In this document: positions 7,973-15,650 of the stretch, one piece after another
Layout of the letters: every line of letters begins with the position of its first letter
Position numbering within the stretch: the first letter of the stretch is position 1
Assembly: GCA_947498595.1 (NCBI GenBank)
Contig: CANMKX010000010.1
Span: forward strand, 86,576-150,575
Length of the DNA: 64,000 bases
Direction: 5' to 3'
Source of the DNA: an uncultured Aquimarina sp.
GTDB lineage: Bacteria; Bacteroidota; Bacteroidia; Flavobacteriales; Flavobacteriaceae
Position numbers and translations under genes: made by a program
Notes under the pieces: generated by a model
What the model saw: only the letters and a program-made list of their open reading frames with translations
What the model was told of the DNA's origin: nothing
The model's database searches: none

Positions 7973-8521
7973 ATGACACAAGACCTTTATCAAAAAGCGA
8001 TGAAATATGCTGGAGATAAACATTGTAACCAAAAAGTTCCTGGTACAAATTCTAATTATTTATTGCATATTTCAAACGTTGCAATGGAGGTCTTAGTCGC
8101 TTATAATCATACTCCATGTTTTGATCTTGATTTTGCTATACAAGTTGCTATTTTACATGATACTATCGAAGATACAACAGCAAATTATCACGAAATTAAA
8201 ATTACATTTGGTGCAAAAATCGCTGAGGCTGTTCATGCATTAACTAAAAATGAAAATATAATCTCAAAAAAAGATAGGATGATCGATAGTTTGTCTAGAA
8301 TACAATTGTTATCTAACGAGGTTGGATTAGTTAAACTTGCTGACAGAATCACCAATTTACAAACGCCTCCAGATCATTGGAGTCATGAAAAAATATACAA
8401 TTATTATAATGAAGCTATGTTAATAGCTACTGTATTACAGGACAAAAATGATTATCTAAACAAACGACTTATTAAAAAAATAAGAGATTACAAGCAACAT
8501 ACAATCAATATCATTGAATAA
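7973..8521 (+). CDS. HD-domain hydrolase, small alarmone hydrolase (MESH1) type
   Basis: Metal-dependent HD phosphohydrolase of 182 residues. Visible ligands are H32, H62-D63, the E66-D67 pair in LLHDTIEDT-like context, and D124 in KLADRITNL. This order matches the hydrolase half of RelA/SpoT and its stand-alone version MESH1, which removes the 3' pyrophosphate of (p)ppGpp. No synthetase, TGS or ACT domain is attached. The alarmone substrate is inferred from family resemblance; MESH1-type enzymes can also act on NADPH or other nucleotides. It sits in a tight cluster between DUF1801 and YihY genes. Confidence 0.8.
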   Translation: MTQDLYQKAMKYAGDKHCNQKVPGTNSNYLLHISNVAMEVLVAYNHTPCFDLDFAIQVAILHDTIEDTTANYHEIKITFGAKIAEAVHALTKNENIISKKDRMIDSLSRIQLLSNEVGLVKLADRITNLQTPPDHWSHEKIYNYYNEAMLIATVLQDKNDYLNKRLIKKIRDYKQHTINIIE

Positions 8522-8528
8522 AAAACAG

Positions 8529-9401
8529 ATGAGTATATTTCAAATTTTTAAAGCTACTTTTAATCATTTCTTTAATAGTAACACTTTTCAAAAAGGGGCT
8601 TCTTTGGCGTATTATGCAGTTTTCTCTCTTTTACCAATGATCATAATTATTACATCGTTACTCGGTCTTTTTTTTGGTAAAGAAGCTGTTTCTGGAGAAA
8701 TTTATACGCAATTAAAAGATATTTTAGGTGCTGATGCTTCATTACAAATACAGGATATTATCAAACACCAACACAGACAACATAATAGTGTTATAACTAC
8801 AATCATAGGTTTTGTAACGTTACTATTTAGTGCTGCTGGAATGTTTAATCAAATACATAATTCGTTTAATAGTATCTGGAATATAAAAGAAAAACCCAAA
8901 AACAGTATTCTAAAATACTTAACAAAACATCTCACATCTGTTGCTATCCTAATGTTATTGTTCTTTATCATTTTAACCAGTACTACGATCAACAGTTTTT
9001 TAATAACATATAGTACTAAATTACATCATGATTACAAACTAATTTATCTATATGAACACTTGAGCTCTTTTATCATTCTATCAATTGTTTTTACACTAAT
9101 GTTTCGATTTTTAGGCGATGCAAAAATATATTGGAAAGCTACAGTACTCGGTGGTTTATTTACAGCTACTTTATTTATTATCGGAAAAATTGCTATTGCT
9201 ATATATATTGGTCATAGCCATATTGCTTCTACCTTTGGATCAGCTAGCGTGTTAGTTCTTATAATGCTATGGGTTTATTATACCTCACAAATAATATTCT
9301 TAGGAGCTTCTTTTATACAAAGTGTTAGTATCAAATTAGGTACAGAAATCATTCCTAATACCAATGCCGTAAAAATCGAACAAATTGAAGTTAATAGTTA
9401 A
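8529..9401 (+). CDS. YihY/virulence factor BrkB family membrane protein
   Basis: This inner-membrane protein has about six hydrophobic helices and the family hallmarks: FQKGASLAYYAVFSLLPM near the N-terminus, a FNSIWNIKEKP motif, and a C-terminal ASVLVLIMLWVYYTSQIIFLG segment. The family was once thought to be RNase BN, but its function is not settled. I chose the ATG at 8529; a TTG at 8514 in frame would overlap the HD gene by 8 bp. It ends the cluster that begins with DUF4199. Confidence 0.85.
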   Translation: MSIFQIFKATFNHFFNSNTFQKGASLAYYAVFSLLPMIIIITSLLGLFFGKEAVSGEIYTQLKDILGADASLQIQDIIKHQHRQHNSVITTIIGFVTLLFSAAGMFNQIHNSFNSIWNIKEKPKNSILKYLTKHLTSVAILMLLFFIILTSTTINSFLITYSTKLHHDYKLIYLYEHLSSFIILSIVFTLMFRFLGDAKIYWKATVLGGLFTATLFIIGKIAIAIYIGHSHIASTFGSASVLVLIMLWVYYTSQIIFLGASFIQSVSIKLGTEIIPNTNAVKIEQIEVNS

Positions 9402-9402
9402 A

Positions 9403-9528
9403 ATGAATACAGCTAAATTCACTTATAGAAATTTCATATCTTATTTCTTTACTGAAGCTATACCTATTATAGGAATTTCAATATTATTTCTATATGAATT
9501 AGAAAGCTATTCACTTAGTTGTCATTAA
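9403..9528 (+). CDS. Possible 41-aa small membrane protein
   Basis: A short frame starts with ATG one base after the YihY stop codon and encodes a basic start, an aromatic stretch and a hydrophobic segment (AIPIIGISILFLY). Its stop overlaps the convergent gene's end at 9525. Only the position and the hydrophobic stretch support it, so this is tentative. Confidence 0.25.
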   Translation: MNTAKFTYRNFISYFFTEAIPIIGISILFLYELESYSLSCH

Positions 9529-10220
9529 AAGAATTTACGATACTGATCTACTCTATAATCAAAGGTTGTATACAGAGGATTTTGTGCCTTACGATCTTTG
9601 TATAATAATTGGCTTCCTATAGCTCTATTGGCAGCACCAGAAGGTGCGGTTAATGATACTGTTTTAATAATACGCTTAGAACTACCAATCTTTGACTCAT
9701 ACAAATCAAACTCATGCACTTTAGGTGTTTTATCTTGTAATGCCTTTAGTTTTATTTCACGGGTTTTTAAATGTTTTCTAAAAAAATATTCTGGCCCGTT
9801 TTTACTATTTCCTCCTGTAAATAGTAATGTATCTATCGTAGGATATTTTTCTATATAGCTACATACATCTCTTAGCATTACAGTTTGCATTCCTAAATCG
9901 GAAGCATCTATTTTTTCTCGTTGGCAACTTGCTACAATATCGCACACTCCTATTTTTCTTTGCCTCAAAAAATCTTTTCGCTGCTGAATAGCTTCATCTG
10001 TTGTTTCAAAGATTAATTTCAAATCAAAAATACGATCCAAAACAGGCCATAATAACCCACTGATACTACCATAACAAAAATCAATATCACCTTTTTTTAA
10101 TATCCCAGTAGCAAATCTAGGCGGAGGTAATGTACCTACTATTAATTTGGTAACTCCTACTGGAAAAAATGGTGGGTATGGGTGTTTGTGTTCAAACATT
10201 TTTTTAATAAATATAATCAT
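9525..10220 (-). CDS. Uracil-DNA glycosylase superfamily protein
   Basis: The N-terminal pattern HKHPYPPFFPVGVTKLIVGTLPP followed by a Y-G-S and a LLWPVLDRIF segment resembles motif A and the following helix of family 6-like (hypoxanthine/uracil) DNA glycosylases. IGVCDIV and the LLFTGGNS stretch fit the central strands. The usual C-terminal HPS motif is replaced by LTAPSGAANRA, as seen in a Bacteroidota branch. It probably removes damaged bases, but activity is not proven for this branch. The start could also be the ATG at 10199, which puts the family motif at the N-terminus. The gene stands alone and is convergent with the YihY gene. Confidence 0.7.
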   Translation of the reverse strand: MIIFIKKMFEHKHPYPPFFPVGVTKLIVGTLPPPRFATGILKKGDIDFCYGSISGLLWPVLDRIFDLKLIFETTDEAIQQRKDFLRQRKIGVCDIVASCQREKIDASDLGMQTVMLRDVCSYIEKYPTIDTLLFTGGNSKNGPEYFFRKHLKTREIKLKALQDKTPKVHEFDLYESKIGSSKRIIKTVSLTAPSGAANRAIGSQLLYKDRKAQNPLYTTFDYRVDQYRKFF

Positions 10221-10395
10221 CTCTCTATTATTGAAAGAATTCTATTACATATTCTTTTTATTATATATCGTTCAATTACATAACGTATTTCATCTCTTAA
10301 AAACAGTCTATTGAGTGTCAATTCATTATCTTTTTTTGCTTTTATTTAACGTACAATTCATTCGTATTATGAGGTGTTAAATTAGTACTATTAGG

Positions 10396-10403
10396 TAACT
10401 TTG
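10396..10403 (+). promoter_or_regulatory. TAACTTTG, -7 box for the lipocalin/OmpA pair
   Basis: This matches the Bacteroidota -7 consensus TAnnTTTG, and transcription would start about 19 bases before the ATG at 10427. No TTG is found at the expected -33 distance. Confidence 0.4.
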
Positions 10404-10426
10404 CCTACTTAAAAACACCATCATAT

Positions 10427-10897
10427 ATGAAAAAAATCTTAATGCTACTTATGGCAATTGCTATAGTTTCATGCTCGCCCACGCAAAAAACTATCATTGC
10501 AGCAAAAAAAACACTTAAAGGTAATTGGTCTCTTAATACCATTACTTATAGTGAACCTGGGACATTTAATGTTACTCTCTATAATGACGCTACGGTTGAT
10601 TGTATGACTGGTAGTACTTGGCGATTTATACCTAATAATAATACTGGGTATTATAGCATTAACAATTGCGATTCAACTGGAAATAGAAATTTTAGATTTA
10701 CTATTCCTCAGCCAGACGCAAACGGAACGTATAGTTTTTTGTTCAAACCTATAGATACAAAAAAACGTAGTACTAACGGTAATAAAGGTTATCGAATGTC
10801 ATTAGCTCATCTAGACGATACTATTATGACTTGGGAAATGAAAACCTCCCTCGAAGGAAAACCTTTTATCATTACCATGAATTTTTCTAAACTCTAA
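10427..10897 (+). CDS. Lipocalin-like lipoprotein
   Basis: Predicted lipoprotein of 156 residues: a hydrophobic start with lipobox AIVSC (Cys 16). The mature part opens with LKGNWSLNTITYSEPG and continues as short beta strands with a MTGSTWRFIPNN segment, the pattern of small Bacteroidota lipocalin-like proteins. These are outer-membrane-associated beta barrels thought to bind hydrophobic ligands; no ligand can be named. It lies 9 bp before the OmpA-family lipoprotein gene, so the two probably share a transcript. Confidence 0.8.
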   Translation: MKKILMLLMAIAIVSCSPTQKTIIAAKKTLKGNWSLNTITYSEPGTFNVTLYNDATVDCMTGSTWRFIPNNNTGYYSINNCDSTGNRNFRFTIPQPDANGTYSFLFKPIDTKKRSTNGNKGYRMSLAHLDDTIMTWEMKTSLEGKPFIITMNFSKL

Positions 10898-10906
10898 AAA
10901 AACATT

Positions 10907-11593
10907 ATGAAAATATATAAATCAATAACAATTATCCTTGCACTTGCTTTAATAACTTCTGGTTGTGAAGCAATCAAAAATGCCAACAATACTCAAAAAG
11001 GTGCCGTAATTGGTAGCACATCTGGTGCTGTATTAGGAGGAGTTTTAGGTAATAATATTGGAAACAAAAAGAACTCTGCTCTAGGTGCTATTATCGGAGG
11101 AGTTGTAGGTGGTCTTGCTGGTGGGATTATCGGTAAACAAATGGATAAGCAAGCACAAAAAATTGAAGAAGAAATAGATGGTGCAGAAGTTACTCGTGTA
11201 GGAGAAGGTATTAATGTAACTTTTGACGAAAGTAGTGGGGTGTATTTTGCTACTAATAAATCAAATATCAATGCTAAATCTCAGACAAACTTAAACAAGC
11301 TGATTGCAATTTTTAAAGAATATCCAGATACAAATATTACTGTTGTTGGACATACTGATAATACTGGAAATGATGATTACAATATGGAATTATCTAGAAA
11401 AAGAGCCGAATCGGTAACGAATTATCTTGTCTCTAAAGGGTTAAACAGATACCGCTTTAAAACCTATTGGCATGGAGAAACACAAGCTAAATTCACCAAC
11501 GCAACTCCAGAAGGTAGAGCTAAAAACCGAAGAGTTGAACTTGGTATCGTTGCAAACGAAACTATGAAACAACGCGCACAACAAGGAAACTAA
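10907..11593 (+). CDS. OmpA-family lipoprotein with glycine-zipper segment
   Basis: This 228-residue protein starts with a lipoprotein signal (Cys 20 in ITSGC). A Gly/Ala-rich segment at about 34-78 (repeats of GAVLGGVLG type) is a glycine-zipper, and the C-terminal OmpA domain (about 100-215) binds peptidoglycan. Key features are YFATNKSNI, VVGHTDNTGND and a late GRAKNRRVELGI, which includes the conserved Asp and Arg that hold diaminopimelate. It probably tethers the outer membrane to the wall. It is the second gene of a pair with the lipocalin gene and is followed by a clear terminator. Confidence 0.9.
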   Translation: MKIYKSITIILALALITSGCEAIKNANNTQKGAVIGSTSGAVLGGVLGNNIGNKKNSALGAIIGGVVGGLAGGIIGKQMDKQAQKIEEEIDGAEVTRVGEGINVTFDESSGVYFATNKSNINAKSQTNLNKLIAIFKEYPDTNITVVGHTDNTGNDDYNMELSRKRAESVTNYLVSKGLNRYRFKTYWHGETQAKFTNATPEGRAKNRRVELGIVANETMKQRAQQGN

Positions 11594-11615
11594 TCTATCT
11601 TTTAATACTATAAAG

Positions 11616-11646
11616 AAAAGCTATGTGTAACGCATAGCTTTTTTTT
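11616..11646 (+). terminator. Rho-independent terminator after the OmpA gene
   Basis: AAAAGCTATG pairs with CATAGCTTTT around a small loop and is followed by a continuous T run. It lies 23 bp past the stop codon. Confidence 0.85.
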
Positions 11647-11996
11647 ATCTATGTTTTTGATTATATTAATAATATAGCAATCTTAATAAATACCATTAAT
11701 TACACTTTTAATATCTTTAGATTATTTGGTAGGTAATATGAACTTAGAACTGGATACGAAACCCTTAAAATGTATCAAACCGTTTCTAAACTATTACAAA
11801 CATAAAAGCATCCTAATAGTTATCCTAAGTAATTTCTATATTATTTATTATATATTTCCTAGTTATAACGCTACAAAACTCTAAACTTCGTTTTTACTTA
11901 GTAATTAAATGTTTATTCTTAAACACATACAATAGCATCTTTCAAATTGTGAATATCTATCTTGTTTTTGTCTTTTTTGCCTAAAGCTAAATCCTA

Positions 11997-12004
11997 TATT
12001 TGAC
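11997..12004 (+). promoter_or_regulatory. TATATTTG, -7 box for the DUF4494 gene
   Basis: Exact TAnnTTTG match 21 bp before the ATG. TTG triplets lie 15 bp (11979) and 24 bp (11970) upstream, both slightly off the usual spacing. Confidence 0.35.
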
Positions 12005-12024
12005 ATCCTTTAAAACAAATAAAT

Positions 12025-12585
12025 ATGAGTGCAACTTGGTATGAATGCAAGGTGAAATACAGAAAACTTGATGAAACATCTGGTATCCAGAAAGTAAAAA
12101 CAGAACCTTTTTTAGTAGATGCCATTTCTTATACTGAAGCCGAAAGTAGAATTACTGAAGAAATGTCTGCTTATTTAAGTGATAGTGATGAAATTAAGAT
12201 TATGAATATTAAGGTAGCTAATTATGCTGAGATACATCCATTTGAAAATTCTGATAGATGGTTTAAGTCTCGAGTATCATTAATTGCTTTTGATGAAGAG
12301 AGCGGTAAAGAACGTAAAACAAATCAATATCTATTAATACAGGCTAACGATGTAAAGGAAGCTTATGAAAATACTGTAGGTGTTATGAGAGATACTATGG
12401 GTGAGTATACAATACCAGCTGTAGCTGAATCTCCTATTATAGACGTTTTTCCATATTTTTCTGGTGAAGAAGGTGAAATGGAACGTTTAGAAAAATTTAA
12501 AGCATTAAAAGATTCTGTACCAGAAGACAATTCTATAGATGAGGATTTAGAATTAGCAGATGTTCTTGCTGTTGAAAAAGAATAG
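12025..12585 (+). CDS. DUF4494 domain protein
   Basis: This soluble 186-residue protein begins MSATWYECKVKYRK, has FLVDAISYTEAESRI and NSDRWFKSRVSLIAFDEESG, and ends in an acidic tail. These are hallmarks of DUF4494, a family conserved in Bacteroidota with no established function. Two similar beta-strand-rich halves (YECKVKYRKLDE... and WFKSRVSLIAFDEE...) suggest an internal duplication. It is a single-gene unit with its own promoter candidate and a terminator after it. Confidence 0.85.
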   Translation: MSATWYECKVKYRKLDETSGIQKVKTEPFLVDAISYTEAESRITEEMSAYLSDSDEIKIMNIKVANYAEIHPFENSDRWFKSRVSLIAFDEESGKERKTNQYLLIQANDVKEAYENTVGVMRDTMGEYTIPAVAESPIIDVFPYFSGEEGEMERLEKFKALKDSVPEDNSIDEDLELADVLAVEKE

Positions 12586-12623
12586 TTTAATTATTTTTTC
12601 AACATTCAGATATCAAATAATTT

Positions 12624-12661
12624 AAAAAAGGGTTGTCAAAATATTTTAACACCCTTTTTTA
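12624..12661. terminator. Bidirectional terminator between DUF4494 and MBOAT genes
   Basis: AAAAAAGGGTTGT and ACACCCTTTTTT form an A/T-flanked stem with one bulged base. The A run on one side and the T run on the other allow termination from both strands. Confidence 0.7.
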
Positions 12662-12721
12662 ATTTGTTAATATGTTCTTTTTTTCAATAAACCTTATACA
12701 ATCTATAAGTTTTACTACACT

Positions 12722-14380
12722 TTAAAATTGAAAGTAAATAAATGGTTGAAAATCTGCTGCATAAGTTTGGTAACAGATAACAGCAACTATAACAGCTATA
12801 CTTCCTTTAATAACTACGTGACTTTTTATAAAGAATGCTTCAATGCGGTCTTTTGTCGCATATGGTAACCAATGTGTTATATAACCAAGTAACATAATTC
12901 CAAACACCAATCGATACTCCCATAAAATGGTCAATGCATTTTGCCATCCCATATTATTCATTACTTGTTCATAGAATCGATCAATATGATCCATACTATT
13001 CCCTCTAAAATAAACACGTGTAAATGTTATAAAAGTAAACGTTATAGCAATCTTCCATACTGTGGCAATGATATGTGTTGATGTATCGTAAGGACTGATA
13101 CGTCTCCAATATTTATATACTAAAATACCAAGCCCATTAAGTCCTCCCCAAACAACGAACTTCCACGAAGCTCCATGCCATAACCCTCCTATTAACATTG
13201 TTAATAGTACGTTGATATTGGTATTGATATGTTTTGCTATTTTGGCATAACTAAATGATAAAAATGCTATCAAAAAGATAATCCAAAAAACCAACATCGC
13301 TATCAAGAAATCTCCTACTGCAAATAATATTCCTGCTATAAAAACTCCTGTAATCATAAAAGAAGCTGCCGTTCCATTACGATTACCTCCTAAAGGAATG
13401 TATAAATAATCTTTTAACCATGTGGACAAAGAGATATGCCAACGTTTCCAAAAGTCACCACAATGAATGGCTTTATATGGTGAATTAAAATTTTTAGGCA
13501 ATTTATATCCCATTAACAATGCCAATCCAATTGCTATATCTGTATATCCTGAAAAATCACCATAAATCTGTAATGAGTATCCTATCATCGCCATAATATT
13601 GGTAAATCCAGAGAACATCTCAGGCATGTCAAAAATTCTATCTAGAAAATTCATAGCTATAAAATCCGCAAAGATCATTTTCTTGATGAGTCCTTTTAAA
13701 ATCATATAAGTACCTCGTCCAAACTCTTCTTTAGTTATTTCTATTTTTTTATGAATTTGAGGTACAAAATCTGCCGCTCTAACTATAGGTCCTGCTACTA
13801 ATTGAGGAAAGAAACTGACAAAAAAACCAAAATCGATAATAGAATTTAAAGGTTTTAATTGTTTTCGATAGATATCGACACTATAACTAATTGTCTGGAA
13901 AGTGTAAAAAGAAATACCTACAGGCAATATAATTGCGTCTACAGTAAAATAATCTACTTGTGCTATTCCATTTGCCCAGTATCCTAAAGCATTAAATACT
14001 TCGTATTTTGTTTGAAACAAATAATTATACGAATCTGTAAAGAAATAAGCATATTTAAAATAGCATAAAGTTCCTAAGTTTACAATTACACTAAAAGTTA
14101 CTAATACTTTTCGTTTGAGTTGAGATGTGCTATTGTAAATTGTTTTCCCTAAAAAATAATCGTTGATAGTACTGAAAAGTAAAATCCCTATAAATAACCC
14201 ACTAGTTTTGTAATAAAACAATAAACTAATAGCAAAAAGATACGCACTACGCACATTCTTTTTGGCATATAGCAATGCATATATCAAATAGATTATAGCA
14301 AAAAATATCCAAAAATTTGCTTGCGTAAAAATCAATGGAAATTCTTCTGAAAAAGAAAATATGTCTATTAGTCTATTCAT
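12722..14380 (-). CDS. MBOAT family O-acyltransferase (AlgI/PatA type)
   Basis: This 552-residue polytopic membrane protein has more than ten hydrophobic helices. The MBOAT signature is clear: a CGDFWKRWHISLSTWLKDY segment holding the conserved Trp-His region, and the catalytic His402 in IGGLWHGASW. Such proteins move an acetyl group across the membrane to a periplasmic acceptor. It overlaps the next upstream gene, a secreted SGNH protein, by 8 bp. That pairing matches the PatA/PatB and AlgI/AlgJ systems that O-acetylate peptidoglycan or exopolysaccharide. The acceptor polymer is unknown. Confidence 0.9.
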   Translation of the reverse strand: MNRLIDIFSFSEEFPLIFTQANFWIFFAIIYLIYALLYAKKNVRSAYLFAISLLFYYKTSGLFIGILLFSTINDYFLGKTIYNSTSQLKRKVLVTFSVIVNLGTLCYFKYAYFFTDSYNYLFQTKYEVFNALGYWANGIAQVDYFTVDAIILPVGISFYTFQTISYSVDIYRKQLKPLNSIIDFGFFVSFFPQLVAGPIVRAADFVPQIHKKIEITKEEFGRGTYMILKGLIKKMIFADFIAMNFLDRIFDMPEMFSGFTNIMAMIGYSLQIYGDFSGYTDIAIGLALLMGYKLPKNFNSPYKAIHCGDFWKRWHISLSTWLKDYLYIPLGGNRNGTAASFMITGVFIAGILFAVGDFLIAMLVFWIIFLIAFLSFSYAKIAKHINTNINVLLTMLIGGLWHGASWKFVVWGGLNGLGILVYKYWRRISPYDTSTHIIATVWKIAITFTFITFTRVYFRGNSMDHIDRFYEQVMNNMGWQNALTILWEYRLVFGIMLLGYITHWLPYATKDRIEAFFIKSHVVIKGSIAVIVAVICYQTYAADFQPFIYFQF

Positions 14381-15650
14381 TAATAATTTGGTTAAGAACA
14401 GTTTTAGGTTGCAAACCTAAGGAAGTTTCCCAAGAGTTAGTCAATGCTTCTAGTAATAAATCTGCTTTGATACTATAACCTCTTCTAGTAAAGTGAATTC
14501 GATCTTTGGGCATTAATTTATTTTCATACCATTTTTGAGAAGAATTTAGTCCTCCCATTATTTCGTAAAAATCCCATACTGCCATACGATACTGCTTTGC
14601 TAATTCGTAAATCACTGTACGAGCTACTCTAGTATTTGGATTAGGATATTTTTTCTTATAATATGAATCATTCGGGACTGTCAAGAGTATTGCCGCTTCT
14701 GGATTCGCTTTGAGTACGCTCTTAATTAATTGCTCGTAGTAAGCTTTAAACTCGTCTGCATTGAACTCTATCATATAGGTATCATTTGTACCTATAGAAA
14801 CGATAAAAAGATCTGGTGTATAAAGTTGTAATTGCTCTTCAAAATAACGGCATCGATCATAATAAGCAAAGCTAGCTCCGTTTACTCCTATGGTTGTATA
14901 TTCGATACCATGAGCATCATTCATTAATTCTAATCCCATCATTAAGAATTCTGCTTCTTCACTATCTCCTATCTTTTCTACACAAAACTCAATCTCTTCT
15001 ACTGTTTTATTCAGTTCAAATTCTACATAATGTCCTTCTTTATTCTCTGTATGTGCCGCTACAATTAAACTATCTTTAAACTTAAGTTCATAATCAGAAT
15101 TCCAGTCGTTATAAAAAATTCGGATTTTATTAAAACTATAAGTATGTTCTTTATAATTACGGTAATTAGCTTGTACTTTTATATGCGATACCGAATCTTT
15201 AAAAACTGCTGTCACTCCAGATAGTCCCCAAGCAATACTATCTTTCATTACAGAGCAACGATATCCTTTCCATTCTCCATCATAATCGACTTTATAATTC
15301 CCTGGATTATTCGTTTTTGCCATGCGATACGGATATAAAAATCCACGTTGCCCTTTGGCTGTTGGGCTCATGTGTTGCAAATACGATCGTAATTTATTGG
15401 AATAAATATCTGCCTGAATATGAGACCCCCCTATATGAAAAATATGAATATCATCTTCTTTGCCTTCTGCTATTGTATTTAACTTTTTATACAAGCGAGT
15501 AAATGCGGGTGAATCATCTGCATATTTAATCTTATTTATTTTCCAGTCTACAAAATCATATTGTGACTTGACACTGTCTAATAAATATGTTTGTGCTATT
15601 GTTGATGTACTTATTAACAATAGTATGCCCAGTAGGTTTTTATAAATCAT
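14373..15650 (-). CDS. Secreted SGNH/GDSL-family acetyltransferase-like protein
   Basis: This 425-residue protein has a signal peptide (residues 1-19) and an SGNH fold. Block I reads FHIGGSHIQAD, with the nucleophile Ser in GGS instead of the usual GDS. Block III is IVSIGTNDTY, and block V is DRIHFTRRGY, with the catalytic Asp and His. It probably works in the periplasm with the overlapping MBOAT gene as an acetyl acceptor or transferase. Its 5' end overlaps the upstream SGNH gene by 11 bp, so the three genes form one translationally coupled operon. Confidence 0.85.
   Translation of the reverse strand: MIYKNLLGILLLISTSTIAQTYLLDSVKSQYDFVDWKINKIKYADDSPAFTRLYKKLNTIAEGKEDDIHIFHIGGSHIQADIYSNKLRSYLQHMSPTAKGQRGFLYPYRMAKTNNPGNYKVDYDGEWKGYRCSVMKDSIAWGLSGVTAVFKDSVSHIKVQANYRNYKEHTYSFNKIRIFYNDWNSDYELKFKDSLIVAAHTENKEGHYVEFELNKTVEEIEFCVEKIGDSEEAEFLMMGLELMNDAHGIEYTTIGVNGASFAYYDRCRYFEEQLQLYTPDLFIVSIGTNDTYMIEFNADEFKAYYEQLIKSVLKANPEAAILLTVPNDSYYKKKYPNPNTRVARTVIYELAKQYRMAVWDFYEIMGGLNSSQKWYENKLMPKDRIHFTRRGYSIKADLLLEALTNSWETSLGLQPKTVLNQIINE

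Larger units (their letters stand above)
11594..12024. other. Gene-free stretch with terminator and promoter candidate
   Basis: It holds the terminator at 11616-11646 and a -7 box near 11997 for the DUF4494 gene. A frame at 11738-11986 could encode 82 residues but reads as Ile/Tyr/Phe/Asn-rich low-complexity sequence, so I do not call it a gene. Confidence 0.5.

Noticed and set aside
11738..11986. 82-codon open frame between the OmpA and DUF4494 genes
   Set aside because: The predicted peptide is Ile/Tyr/Phe/Asn-rich like translated AT-rich noise, without domain or clear ribosome binding site, and its end runs into the promoter region of the next gene.
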